DNA of 64,000 nucleotides from the NCBI GenBank assembly GCA_907164885.2, contig OU015490.1, forward strand, positions 234,863,832 to 234,927,831. The letters are read 5' to 3'. The stretch comes from Dolomedes plantarius. Lineage: Eukaryota > Arthropoda > Arachnida > Araneae > Dolomedidae. The notes beneath the pieces were generated by a model that saw only the letters and a program-made list of their open reading frames with translations, was not told the DNA's origin and ran no database searches. Shown piece by piece: positions 51,570-63,600 of this stretch. Position 1 is the first letter of the stretch. Each line of letters opens with the position of its first letter. The position numbers and the translations under genes are program-made.

Positions 51570-51765
51570 ACAAGAACCTTCTCAAGTAAAATCTATTTTA
51601 GCAGACCTATCTAATTTCAGCACTAAAAATTTCGATTTTTTAAAATTTAAAATATGTAATACTTTCATAGATTTGAATAAATAAATTTTATAAAAACAAA
51701 ATATCTCTTGAAATAATAGCGAAGACATATAAGAGGATATAAAGCATTTTTTAATAGTTTCTACA

Positions 51766-51807
51766 GCGCTTAAACAAGGACTTTACCCAACGTCCTTGCT
51801 TAAGCGC
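51766..51807. repeat. Hairpin with 16-bp arms
   Basis: GCGCTTAAACAAGGAC (51766-51781) pairs with GTCCTTGCTTAAGCGC (51792-51807) with one mismatch and a 10-base loop. CCAACGTCCTT is repeated just downstream (51808-51818). Confidence 0.8.
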
Positions 51808-52174
51808 CAACGTCCTTAACTGTCGTGATTTTTACCCAACTGGATGTATATTTTTAGCAACCGGGGATTGTTTTGTATAAGCCAGTTATTAATAGACAAT
51901 ATAGAATAGTTCTAGAAATGTATCATGATTGAAATTAGTCCAGCTGTAAGGATGGTCGAATTAGAAACATTGAGTGCTGTTTTAATGATTAATGTTTGGT
52001 GTTAGTTTTTCCCTCTTATTATTTTGTATGCATATAATCTTATGTACTAAAGTTAGTTGACTTGTTTGATTTTTCCTGAATTTATATCAGTAGGATATTA
52101 TATTACTATTGAAAAAGGCAAAACTAATTTTCTTAGAATATAAGCTGCAAATTTCGAGCATGTGTTATTATATT

Positions 52175-52350
52175 TATGTTGTTGTTTCTAATTGCCCCCT
52201 GGCCGGAACCAGGTTCATATAGGCTAGCAGGCCGAAGGGTGCGGCTCCGGTTTCTAATGGCACCACAAGGGTAAGTCCGATTTGCCATCTCAATTTTGAC
52301 CGAGAAACCTCAGGAGTGACATCTGGGGGGATCGTACCCTCTCAGAGGTA
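52175..52350 (-). mobile_element. SINE 3' part (5'-truncated)
   Basis: The minus strand contains GAGAGGGTACGATCCCCCCA, then TCTCGGTCAAAATTGAGATG, CCTTGTGGTGCCATTAGAAA and CCAGGGGGCAATTAGAAACA (CAA)n. This matches the core and tail of the copies at 17195 and 40809. The tRNA-like head is missing. Confidence 0.72.
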
Positions 52351-52352
52351 TT

Positions 52353-52800
52353 TAAGGAAGTCCATGACACAAAATTCTTCAAATTTGCGAAAAGAATTAT
52401 TGCATTAATTTGTTTTGTTCTTTTCCGCTTAAAATGACGTTTAAATTATGTTTCTATCTGAATTAGAACAGGAAATATTAATTTTTTGTTTTGCAACAAT
52501 CTAATAGCAGCCAATCTTTGTTTAAAGCTTTAAATGTGTTTTTCTGCATGATGAGTTTTTTTCACCAGTTCTCGTCTTTAAATTTTTATAAGTCAAGAAC
52601 CGTTAAAGATAAATGGTTTAAACTTGAAACATTAATTTTTCAATTATTTTACTTTAATTCTGATTCATCAAATTTGAAAAAAAAATATTTACTTTTGAAA
52701 ATGTGATTTTTTAAATATAAGTTACATAATTTTTTTAAATGTTTATTCTAAATATTTTTAATTTTTTAAAATTAAACCTTATTTTAATTTTTTAAAAAAT
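52353..52800. other. AT-rich DNA without recognisable gene
   Basis: The 71-codon frame at 52491-52706 is rich in Phe, Ser and Lys without motif. Confidence 0.4.
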
Positions 52801-52802
52801 TA

Positions 52803-53030
52803 GGGTGACCTATGGATAAAAAGATAGTGAAATCTGAAGTAAAGAACCTGTCGTAAATGTGTAATTCATCAAAAAACGCGGTCTGGTGATGAAATTTTGA
52901 CCTAATTTTTTTTCGCTCAAACAAATTCTCACCCTTTCAATATGTTCTACTCAAAATTTCATAACTTTCTGAACAATAGTTTCAACTGTAGACAACTTTA
53001 AAGTAGGGAAGTTTAATTATGGACACCCTG
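52803..53030. mobile_element. Possible mariner-type MITE
   Basis: The left end GGGTGACCTATGGATAAA and the right end in reverse CAGGGTGTCCATAATTAAA are similar. TA lies on each side (52801-52802, 53031-53032). CAGGGTGTCCATAAT is a common mariner-like terminus. Inverted similarity is short, so confidence is moderate. Confidence 0.45.
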
Positions 53031-53204
53031 TATATTACACATATGTAATTCAAAGAGTATTGTTGTGATTTTAAATGCGTTTCATTAATTTTCGTACAGA
53101 GGCTTACAGAACTATCATGTCTCACGATACGACATATACCATAAAGTATGCTGTTTAACTCTAGCAAGCCAGTCACGTGATCTCACGATTGGTACAAATA
53201 TGTA

Positions 53205-53908
53205 GGGGTCAGGTACCTTTTAAAAGCTAAGATTCTCGACAAAAATATACCTATTTTCTATCATCAGTAGTTATGAAAATTTTACTGTGAGTTAAACACA
53301 CTTTCTTCTTTATAAATATGGTTCTCAAATTTTTCTAGCTTGAAGAATTTTTTAATTATTTAATTTTTTAAAATTTCAACCATTATTTACTTCAATGGAA
53401 TGTCATTGCGTTCATACTTGCGTCTGTATCTTATTGAATATACATATTTTTTTTTAGTTTTAAAATTAAGTTATATTATATATCTTTAAAATGATGAACT
53501 TTGAATTCAAAATTCTTAGTTCTTCTTAGGGAAATTTTTTTTTTTTTTTCAAATTTTTTTGATAAATTTTACTGTAATTAAAATTTTTATGGTAGGAATG
53601 ACATAATAGTAGGTCACTTTAATGATACATATTGCCCGTCTATAAAATTTCATGTCAGCCTATCCAACTTTTCTGGTGATATCATGTGCGCAATGACATA
53701 ACAATAGAAAAAAATTGTTAAAATCTTAAACAATTAAAAAATTTCTCTTCAATCTACAAAAAATTGAGAGACATATTTATAAAAATAAAGAGTGTTTAAA
53801 TAAAAATAAATTTTCATATTTCTGAATAAATTATTTTCCTAACTATTAATGATTGAAAATAGGAATATATATGTCGAGTCTCTTGGCCTTTAAAAGGTAC
53901 CAGATCCT
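53205..53908. mobile_element. Foldback element with about 240-bp inverted arms
   Basis: The left arm GGGGTCAGGTACCTTTTAAA and the right arm in reverse AGGATCTGGTACCTTTTAAA begin a similarity that continues, with gaps, through CTATTTT.ATCAT, CTTTATAAATATG, TCTCAA.TTTT and finally ATGTCATTGCG. The arms run at about 53205-53440 and 53670-53908, leaving a centre of only about 230 bp. TA lies at both borders. No coding frame. The element could form a very long stem. Confidence 0.75.
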
Positions 53909-54445
53909 TAAATTTTCAGCAGTTTTAGTTTTTTAGTCTGAAGTTTGTTGCTCATAAATTCCCATTATGGTAACTATTTGGAATAACAAGACTAATCTCC
54001 TTTAGGCAGCCTAATTAGTTTAATCTGACTGACCATCTAACTACCGCAGAAAAGTATCAGTGCTGTTCAGAGTTGCTACTGTTCTAGGGCCAGCTAAATT
54101 CTGGTTAATCCTAACTGATTTTCCGAAAAGATAGAATATCAAAGATTCCAAGTGGACCACCAAAGGGCATGATAGAATAGAAGTAGACGTAGTTACATCC
54201 GCATTATATTCTATTATAATGAAGGACTGTATTATCGGGGATCACTCTTTGATGTAGTTACTTTTTCAAGAAATATTTCATCTACAGAATATTTAGTTAT
54301 AGGGTTTTGGTATTTTGCGATCGTCAGATTTGATCTGAGTATGAATTCACAAACATTAAACAATAGTTAGTTTTTCTTCTTAATAAAATACATATTCTTC
54401 ATTTTCAGTTTCTATGATAAAAAAATACTAAACATTTTTATTGTA

Positions 54446-54690
54446 CAGGGCGTCCGGGCTAAAGGTATCCGAAAGTTATGACTTATTTTTAAGGAACTAC
54501 CTATTAGAATTTAAAAATATTTATTTAAATAGAAAGAATATCTCACCAAGTTTTAATATCAATCATAGATTTCGATCATAGTATCATATATTTCGATATG
54601 TACACCTTTTGTAGCACGTCTAACGTCTAAATGGTAATCCAGTTCTCTCCAAGTATTTCGTAGCATATCAGGAGTTATCAGACTTTATTG
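54446..54690 (-). mobile_element. 3' end of a Tc1/mariner-superfamily element with transposase C-terminus
   Basis: The end CAGGGCGTCCGGGCTAAAGG follows a TA (54444-54445). It resembles CAGGGTGTCC-type mariner termini. On the minus strand near 54600-54685 the reading LITPDMLRNTWRELDYHLDV and then RRATKGVHIEIYD is recognisable as the last residues of a family whose proteins commonly end in a NTW.ELDYRLD..RATNGAHIE-type tail. The rest of the element, including the catalytic core and the other terminus, is missing. Confidence 0.6.
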
Positions 54691-54699
54691 TTTGGGGAT

Positions 54700-55060
54700 T
54701 CGTTAAATGATGCAGAAGATGCAGGAAGATGCAGAAATTCGCAAAAAGATGCAGAAATTAAAAAGTTTACGTTTCCGGTCATACCTTCCTATGTGATTCT
54801 GTTTTCTACCTCCTCCAGAAAAAAAAGCGATATTTCTGGCCATCCAGTGGGGTTGGTAAGACGTATGGTCCGAATAAGTAAATAGTGCCCTCCATCGTCA
54901 GGTTTGCGTTCCCGATCATACATTCTTCGTGATTATTGCTCGTCTTGATGCTTACTATCACCCCTCTGAATTTGTCGGTCGAATTAAGCAACACCCTGGC
55001 AAGGCAACACCACTAAGCAATACCACGACACCACTAAGCAATATTTTGGCTTTATATATA
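54700..55060. repeat. Region of short direct repeats, GC-richer
   Basis: GATGCAG-type units recur between 54709 and 54757. A 40-bp block beginning GTTTACGTTTCCGGTCATAC (about 54768) recurs as GTTTGCGTTCCCGATCATAC (about 54901). CACCACTAAGCAATA is tandem near 55006-55045. Origin unknown; an LTR fragment is possible. Confidence 0.5.
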
Positions 55061-56916
55061 CTTGGCTTGCTATATTAATATTGCTAACCATAACTAGTGA
55101 AAAATTATTACGTAATCTTCTTTTAACCTTTAAATTCCGACCTTATTCTTTAATTACAAAACAATACTTCTGCATTCTTTTAAAATAAACGAAAAACACG
55201 AAATTACTTTTGAGTATAAAAAAAAATTAAAATTAATTACAGATTTAATAAATGCTAAGTAATAATAAAAAACCCTTACTTCATAAATAAATATTTGAAG
55301 TCATCGATTAACTTTCGTGAAAATTTATAAATAATCCTTTAAAATATTACATATCTGAGCACAAAAAAATACCCTTGGCATAGAAATGGTAAGATGATTA
55401 AAAGACACAAGTATGAAAGCAAAATACTTAAACATATTTAATTACGACAAAAGAAAAACTCAATACATCGTCTCCCGCGCATTTAATATACTGCAGTCAA
55501 CTTCTTGTATTTACTCAGTCGGAAATAAAGTGATGGGAAGTAAAGTGTTCGCAGAGAACAAAGTGATGTAGAATCAAATATAATTTTCGTAAGCTAAACA
55601 AACATAAGAGTTTCTTTTTAAGCAACAATTATATCAAGAAAAGTGATTTGAAGTCGAATGTTCCAAGTCGGAAATACAATTTCTTCTTAGAGAGAGAATC
55701 AATAGAGAAGGAAAACAGCAGATGCATTTTTTTTTTTTTTTTGAAGTACGAAAAAAATGACAGTCGGAGTTTCTTTTGAACAAGCTTTAGTTTCATATTG
55801 ATGTTAAATATTAGAAATAATATTTGGAAATTAATTAATGTTTCAGTGTCTTAAGTTTTTGTACATATGCATGCATGTTTTCTTCCAGTAATGTGTTGTG
55901 CAAATACTTAAAACTTCTTTGAGTTTATAGAGATATCTGCCTTCTACCCTTTCTGGAGTATATGTATATCGAAGTCACCCTCTAATAAAGCAGAAATGAC
56001 ACTTTTTGCACTAGATAAATAACAAAGTTTATTATTCCCTTTACACATATAACGTGCAGTGTAAAAAAAATAATGAGTAATACTGGTACCAAATATTATA
56101 AACACTATGCAAGGAAATGAAGTTCCAGTACTCACAATATATATAAAGTCAGACCAGTGATGCCCCGGAGTAATCCACTATTACTAACACAACAAACTCT
56201 TTATATCAGAGTGGCAAAAAACTCGCTTAGGCTTAGATCTAGCTATGAGCCATTGAAGGCAACTCGCATAAATAGCTCCAAACAGACCATTCTTTTTTCC
56301 GCAATCTGGCTATGCGGTCTTTATAGTAATGGTTTATCCTGAATTTAGCATTTTTTTGTAGCTTCTTTGGATTTATGCAAATACAATGATTGATTATTGT
56401 TAATCAATAATTAGGTAGACCTTACAAGTTTTAAAACAGAAAAGAGTTTAGGACCTTTCCAGTTCTTACTTAAAATAAACTGGGAGTTTCACAGGAAAAA
56501 AAATTCGACATACGTATTTGACACTTAAACTAAAATTAACATCTTCTATAAAAATTGCATTTCACTTTCCAAACTCTGTATTTTTAAAAACTGTGTATGC
56601 ATAAAATTTTTTTGAATTTTGAAAGCAGAAAGATGATAAAATATAAATAATACAACACAAAGGCTTGAAAGTGAGAGAAAATTAGATTACATAAGATCGA
56701 ATTTTTGCTTAGATCCTTGATAAGAAAAAAACAGAAAAAAAGAGCTAAATGTACTTCAGCTATTTCTTGTTATGTATCCAATATGTTTCTTGAAAATAGC
56801 TAAACAGGATTTATTCATTGAGTCCGAGTTGCTGCCTTCACGCGATTTCATCCCTGCGTTATATCTAATTTTGGGGAGTAAGCCGTTAATCTGATGAAAC
56901 CGATGTGTTGTTCAAT

Positions 56917-56920
<4 letters not shown>
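55061..56920. other. AT-rich DNA without recognisable gene
   Basis: The frame at 56157-56342 (61 codons) lies in GC-richer DNA following an ATATATAAAGTCAGACC motif but shows no motif of its own. Nothing else was recognised. Confidence 0.4.

Positions 56921-56990
<70 letters not shown>
56921..56990. repeat. (AT)n microsatellite
   Basis: Uninterrupted AT tract of about 35 units. Confidence 0.95.
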
Positions 56991-56994
<4 letters not shown>

Positions 56995-57284
56995 AGAAAA
57001 GGATTCGCTTTAAAATCGAAAATATCCTATTGTTATAGATATATTGAATAGTTCTCTTCTTAAAAAGACTGCAATTTTTGTTCCTAAGGAAAGCAAATGT
57101 GAGATATGGGTTATAGTGTAAAAAAAATCTACTCTCTTATTTCCTGTTTCAAAATTATGTATTCTTAAGAGATTAAAATCCAATTCTTTCTGATGTCAAC
57201 GATGAGTTTGAATTTCCAATATGTCTATACCCTAAAATAAGGAGTTTACGAAACTTTTTATGTTAATGAACTAAATGGATTGTA

Positions 57285-57605
57285 TAAGATGGCCTCAAGT
57301 AGCGTAATGTTTAGTTGGTCGGGATTTAGTATTGAAGATACTTGTTTTGAATCCTGACAAGCACCACTGAATGCTCTGTTGTCTACGCCGTACACGGGAA
57401 CGTTACGTCTCGGCAAAGTCTTGAATGAAGTTTGTATGGTTTGCGTAAGGTACGAATTTGTAGGGTTAGAGAAATGTCGCCCCTGGAGGTGATCGGTCTT
57501 GCTTGTAGTCGAACCGAAAGTCCGACTTCGACCCTCTTGGCACCCAATAGCAAACGCTAAAACCGGAGTTGCATTCATCCAGCTCTGCAAGGACCTTGCC
57601 TGAGA
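57285..57605 (+). mobile_element. tRNA-derived SINE, diverged copy
   Basis: The head has AGTAGCGTAATGTTTAG (A-box-like) and TTTTGAATCCTGAC (B-box-like). The body aligns with the SINE core through TGTCGCCCCTGGAGGTGATC, GTCCGACTT, CCTCTTGGCACCCAATAGC and AACCGGAG. A (CAA)n tail is not obvious. The 110-codon minus-strand frame over it is incidental. Confidence 0.65.
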
Positions 57606-59554
57606 GAACGAGCGAGATTTTATTAAAAACTTTTAAAAGCTTACACGAGCCCTAAAAAATATTAAAGTATGTGAAACTGAATTTTTTTTCCAGTTCTCGT
57701 GTAATCGCCGTTTGTTTAAATCCCCGGTAAGTAAATACACATACAACGTTTAACTGTAATGTGTCTAGAAATGTTGGTTTTAAACACAAAAAAGGATTTT
57801 TAATGAAGATCGAAACGCTGCCTTTATGTGGTATTAACACATTTTATTATCAAATTAAAGAACTTTTATAAAATCCATCAAAAGGATAAAACACATTTGT
57901 CGGTCATTGAATAAATGTTTAATCTAAAACAAAAATCGATATCCTCGTTTTAATACGTTTACAACCTGTTGAAATAAATTACCCATGCTATTAATGTATT
58001 TTAAAATTATATATTCTTTAGAAATTAATATCTAATTTCTTCTTTCAGAGCAGCACTTCCTTTTAAAATATATTATTTTACATAAAATCATGAACGTATT
58101 TTTTTTATGTTGAAAACTAAATAAATTATGAAAGATTAAAAACAATTAAATGTGTTTATATATTTGATAAGTGAATTTGTGTAATGTGTGTTTTTTAGTT
58201 TAAACGGCACAAAAAATCAAGAACGTAAAACATATGTGATATTCTTTAAATAAATATTTTAGGTAAGAAAAAAAACTCTAACAATTGCCTGAAATCTAAA
58301 AATTAACTGTTTATAAAATATATATGATACAATCATCTTCTTAAAAATGCATATGTGATTTTTCGAAGAAAAGGTAAATGCTAAAAACAGCTCACTGATA
58401 AAAATAAGCAGAACTATTATTTTGTTTTATAGATTTTTCTATTCTTTATGAATAAAAATCAATAATTTTTTACTTTCAAATCTGTGCTCAAATTTCTAAC
58501 TTACTTATTTCTTAAAGTGTTACATTCATCATTCGTTTTATGTGAATGTAGCAAATAGATTATGTAAGAAAGATAAATAGATATATCCATCAGAAAAGAT
58601 TTAAATACGTTAAACCGGCCAAAAATCAGTTATCTTTTGATGTATGGTTTGTTAACCTCCACAATTCCTATGTATGTTAAGCTTTTTTACTGTAATTTAT
58701 CCAGATACGTTGGTTTTAATTTTTAATAAATGATTTTGAATAAACTCCGAAAGTGCATTCGTTGTATAATTTCAAAGCTTGGGTTTTATCAAACTGATGG
58801 ATTTGTAAGTCGAACAAAATGATAAATATATTTTGTTCAACAAATTATATCTATATATAAAAAAGAAACTGATAACCATCTTTAAAGTGTGAAATGATAT
58901 GCGGTCAGATTTTTAAAAAAGTAGTTGAAGAATTATTTTAAGGGGAAACATATGTATATTTTGATATACATAGTTTAAAAAGAAAAATAGCCAACGTTCT
59001 TCAATTGATTTATGATTTTATAAAAATGCTACTAATCTTTGTTAAATCTACATACTTTAAAGCTACGTTATTTATTTATATTTACCAATTTTTTAGAAAC
59101 TAAAATACAGTAGGAATTATCAGGTAGAATATGTAAATTTTTAAATGTTGTAAATAATTTATTAGTAAAGTTCGCTGTGTTTGATTTTTTTGACACGATT
59201 TTATAGTAAGAAAGTTTGAAAACTCCTGTATGGTCTCTTAATCTTTTAAAATAAACTTCTAAGTGATAGGCAATGACTACTGATATGTTAAGATTAATAA
59301 TAGGTCACGTGTTCCTAACGATACTCAGAAAGATCATTGCTTTTGAATTCTCGCTAACTGAGTTATACAAGGACAAAGGAAGATGAGAAAATAAAAAAGT
59401 CAAGTCAATGTTAAATAAGGCATGGTATATATATTTGAGTGTGTGTGTGTGTGTTTGTTTGTTTATTTGAAAACTGTTTAACTTCAGCAAAAGTATAACA
59501 TAGCATATTTCAACATGACTCAGTTTGTAAAATTCATTTTTTAATTCCATATAG
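57606..59554. other. AT-rich DNA without recognisable gene
   Basis: A short (GT)n run lies near 59438-59454. No transposon ends or coding frames were recognised. Confidence 0.45.
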
Positions 59555-59602
59555 TTATTTATGGAAAAAATGTGTGATTAAACACATTTTTTCCATAAAT
59601 AA
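59555..59602. repeat. Perfect 21-bp inverted repeat with 6-base spacer
   Basis: TTATTTATGGAAAAAATGTG continues for one more T (59555-59575) and is followed, after GATTAA, by its exact reverse complement (59582-59602). It lies 47 bp upstream of a Helitron 5' end. Confidence 0.92.
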
Positions 59603-59648
59603 TTCGTCTTTACTTGGGATTTCCCTGGCGAATTATATTACCACCTAA

Positions 59649-60682
59649 TCTATATATATAAAATGCGTAGGTATGCGGCACAAAAATCGGCGATATTTCT
59701 ACAGTCCGAATGGCAACGGCTGGAACTACCAGATGTAAACATTAGCGGCCAACCGCGTGTGTGTAGCGGTTCGACGATAGCACGTAATTTGGTGAAATTT
59801 AATTGCTGTATTTTACACGTGAATAATTTTAATTCACAAGATAATTTATTCTTTTGTTCCATCGGTTTTTTCTAAATGTATGTAAGAGGCCAAACTTTTG
59901 ACAAAATATGTTTAGACCTATCAAATCCAGTGTTTAGTCCTGGACAGTTGTATGTAGGTTTATCTAGAGTCCGTTCTTTTGATTCTGTCACTGTAGTATC
60001 TCCTATTTCTGAAATACTAAACTGTGTCTATCAAGAAGTTCGAGGAATATCATAGTAAAATATTAATAATTGCATTATAATATCTTAATAGTAATATTAA
60101 GTAAGAGTAATTGTCTACACTTTTTTTAGTAGTATTTGCTGAATTTTTACTCCATTTTATAAGTTGAAAAATTTTCCCAACAATTTTTTATTTGGTATGA
60201 TTAAGTGTAGATATCTGAATTGTGAACAATAATACATATAGAGAGTGATGCAATCCACACTATATTTTAGTACTTGCTGAATTTTTTACTCCTTTTTTAG
60301 TGAAAAAATTTGTCTGTAACAATTTCTTATTTGATGCAATGATAAAGTGTAGATATCTTAATTTTGAAAAATATTACATACATAGAGGAATGTAATTTTT
60401 AAAATCTTTGTTGTTGGGTTTCTCAGTCTTATCTTTAACTGTGTTCTGAAGTAATGGAAATTCATTTTTTTTTTTTTTAATCCCGATGTTTTAGAATCAG
60501 CCTTATAGAGAATTTTGCAATGATTATAAATTTTTTTGGCTGAGATCACACTACCACTTAACAACGTATATTTATGATGACAGGTAATAGTAACATTCCT
60601 TACATACGTTTCTTTCAGTTGAGTTGTGTTGCAAAAGAAAATATAATACTAAAAGCGACCATGCTGGTCGCCCAGCGACTAG
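59649..60682 (+). mobile_element. Helitron family B, copy keeping the helicase 3' end
   Basis: It starts TCTATATATATAAAATGCG after an A. It ends with the hairpin GCGACCATGCTGGTCGC (60655-60671), then CCAGCGACTAG (60672-60682) and T. The first 110 bp equal those of the copy at 37864 apart from a 14-base insertion. The 3' half carries the same imperfect duplication of AAGTGTAGATATCT. Between them lies a 180-bp helicase end. It is 1034 bp long and non-autonomous. Confidence 0.88.
59876..60055 (+). pseudogene. Helitron helicase C-terminal remnant (59 codons)
   Basis: The uninterrupted frame reads MYVRGQTFDKICLDLSNPVF, then SPGQLYVGLSRVRSFDSVTV, ending EVRGIS and TAG. GQTFDK..LDL and LYV.LSRVRSFDS belong to the last conserved helicase motifs (V and VI region, including the motif VI arginines) of the PIF1-like SF1B helicase fused to the Helitron HUH nuclease (family knowledge). 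Everything upstream, including the Walker A motif and the HUH nuclease, is deleted, and the leader sequence of the element lies directly before it. The ATG used is a codon inside the original protein, not a true start. The absence of stops suggests a fairly young deletion or chance over 180 bp. Confidence 0.85.
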
Positions 60683-63600
60683 TTTTCTTCTATTCTCCAT
60701 TTAAATTATCTTTCGGGTGCACTTTTACGTTTATTGTAAATTGTGCATGATTTAACGTAATAGTTCTTTTTAGAGATGTGAAGATAATTTTTTCGATAAT
60801 ATGTAGTACATAATGCCATATTTATGAATTGTGTCCACACGACGTATATGAAGTTCAACATTTTGTATTTATTTTCATGGTACTGAACATTAAATTTATT
60901 TGATGAATTAAAGTATAACAACTTATTTTAAGAGCTCAAAAATATTTCAGGCAGGCTTAAGACAGTCTCTTGTAGTAGCCATTACGTTGAATTTGAGACA
61001 AATATTTCCATTAACGTATTTAATATCATTTCGTAAGTGTACTTTAACATTATTATTGATTTATAATTCATAATATGTTAATAGCGAAATATATTAGCAT
61101 TAAAATATTTAATTTTACATATGATTATCTAATTGAAGGTAAGAATAAAAACTTATATCGTAAAATTAATTGATTATATGAAAATTGAATAGTTTAGCAA
61201 GTTCAAAATAGTCCGATATACAACCAAAATATTTTACAATTATTACGTATATATAACAAGTAATTTTATATACTTTTCAATTTATTATCATATTTTACTC
61301 CATCCATTAACGTGTTAATCAGTGTATTAATTCCTACAGAATTTGTTTTATCGTAATTATATGCTTTATAAAATTATGTATATTGAATAACTTTAAAAAT
61401 AAGCAAATTTAAAAAAAAAAGAGATCATTGCCAGTAACTATATTTCCTGTGCTATTCCTACTTATAAATTATCTAGTGATAAATAATTATTCTTATTTTA
61501 AATATTAACGAAACTTGCTACGTTTCAGTGATTTTTGGAGAAAAAATGGAACAAATTTGGGGAAAAAAGTACCGAAAACATATATTTCCAAAAGTCCCAC
61601 AATTATGGTTTGCCTAGAAATATCGTAACACATCATATCGGTTCTTGTACCGCTTATTTAGTTTCTGGCCGGAACTGAACACTTTTATAGAATTTTCTAT
61701 GTGATAAGATTATTTATTTTCCGAGTTAAAGTATTTCTAGCACCCTGTAAGCCAATTTATCAGCATTTATTGCTCTCAATATCTGTTTCTTTTCCGACGA
61801 ATGGGTCTAGATTGAGGGCGGAAATTGCCGAGAAAAAGTTCTTAGGCTGGGAAACGCGCTGAGAATCTTGTCATGAACACGGAATTTTTCTCTTTGGGAA
61901 TCATGCATTTAATAGCACCTGCTATGTTCTTTGATATTCTCTGAAGAAGTTCTTGTCAAGTGTATTAATAAATAGTCCGATTGAGTAATGTTACTAATGT
62001 AAATGTCTAGAGAATAATTTATGCAGTGACCTGCCATATGCTGCGACGAATTTTTCTTTGCTATTTCTATATATTCTATATTAAATAAATATATGCTTAA
62101 ACATCTACAATTAATTTTATGGACGAAAGTTAACGATATGCATTTTAAAAAGCTTATGAGCAAAAACAAGTATGAATATTCAGGTAAAATTATTCCTTTT
62201 GATCCAACTAACGATAATGTTATTTTTCCCTTTTAGTTTAATCATCTGAAATATAGAATGTTTTAAAATGTAGAAATTCATGCGAAAAATTGGGATATTA
62301 ATTTCGCACTAACAAAAATCATGAGCAACATCATCTGTACATTTAAATATTTGCGTAATGAACTTCTAGTTATGTTTTAAATAACATAAATTTTAATGAA
62401 GTCTTTTCTGCGTATGTTTACTACGGTATGAATGCTCTAATTAGGGACAGAAAATAAACAAAAATCTGTATAGACTCCTTCGTGTTTTAGTCTTTTAAAA
62501 ATCTCTACTTATTTTATTTATAATTTATTTTATTTATAATTTTTTTTAAATTTATAGCTTAATATTTTCTTACTTATACCTTATTAACTTATTGCATATC
62601 AATTAGCTCTTTACTAGATGTTTCTTTACTGAATAAATATTTCTTTATTACATATTAGCTTTAAAAATTTGACCAACCCACTAAAAGCCTACGTTTTCTA
62701 TTGAATATTAACGTCCGACGAAACACAAATTTCCAAATTGAAAGCTGACTGCAAAATTTTGACATGTTTAAAGGTCACTAACTGAAATGCATCCTAAAAC
62801 AGATCTATTACAAAACTTTAAAATGTTTAATATATTTTTTTTATAAGTTGCATTTTTTATATCTAACCCTTCATACATATCGTTTTTTGCTGATAAAAAT
62901 ACAATTTTTTTTTTCCTATTGTGCAATAATTATTCAAGCAGAGCTCATCTAAATCTCGTTATGAAAGCAAAATGGAATACGTGATAAAACTCTGATTAAT
63001 TAATCATAGAATCCTTCTTATATTTATCTTAATGCAAATTCTAAATTGCGTCAAAATTTAAAGTTTTCAGATGCATTCAAATTTGGAAGAAAAACCCTGA
63101 TCATTAAGATAGATTGAAGAAAGAAAAAAACGATTTTTATTATTTATTGAAGCGGACAACTCTTCATTATGATCTCCACTTTTCACCGGATCTTAAAAAA
63201 AAGATACGAAATTTCTAAACTTATAAGTAATATCTTATCATTTGAGAAATCTGGACGATAGTCTAGGAGATTTATTAAAAGTATACGATGATTATACCCG
63301 ACGAAAAGATTTTAATTTCACGCCTTTCGTGATGAGAATATTTAATTTTTTTTCTCTTCATAAGAGTTCTAAAAAGTGGGATGGATTTGATAAAATATAA
63401 AGACAAGGCTCCTTCATGCTTCAAAAATTTTGAATGGGTTGAAATTTCTATAGAACTTTAAAAATAAATTCTAATTTAGATATTCTCTCGAAATGATTGT
63501 GCAAGTTTAAAGCTATATAATTTATATATACAGATGAGTAGTTTTAATTTTACCATGGTTAAAGAATTTTCTTCAGTTATTGTGCATACCCAGGAATTTC

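Noticed and set aside
57258..57590. 110-codon minus-strand frame
   Set aside because: Lies over a SINE copy and has no protein motif.
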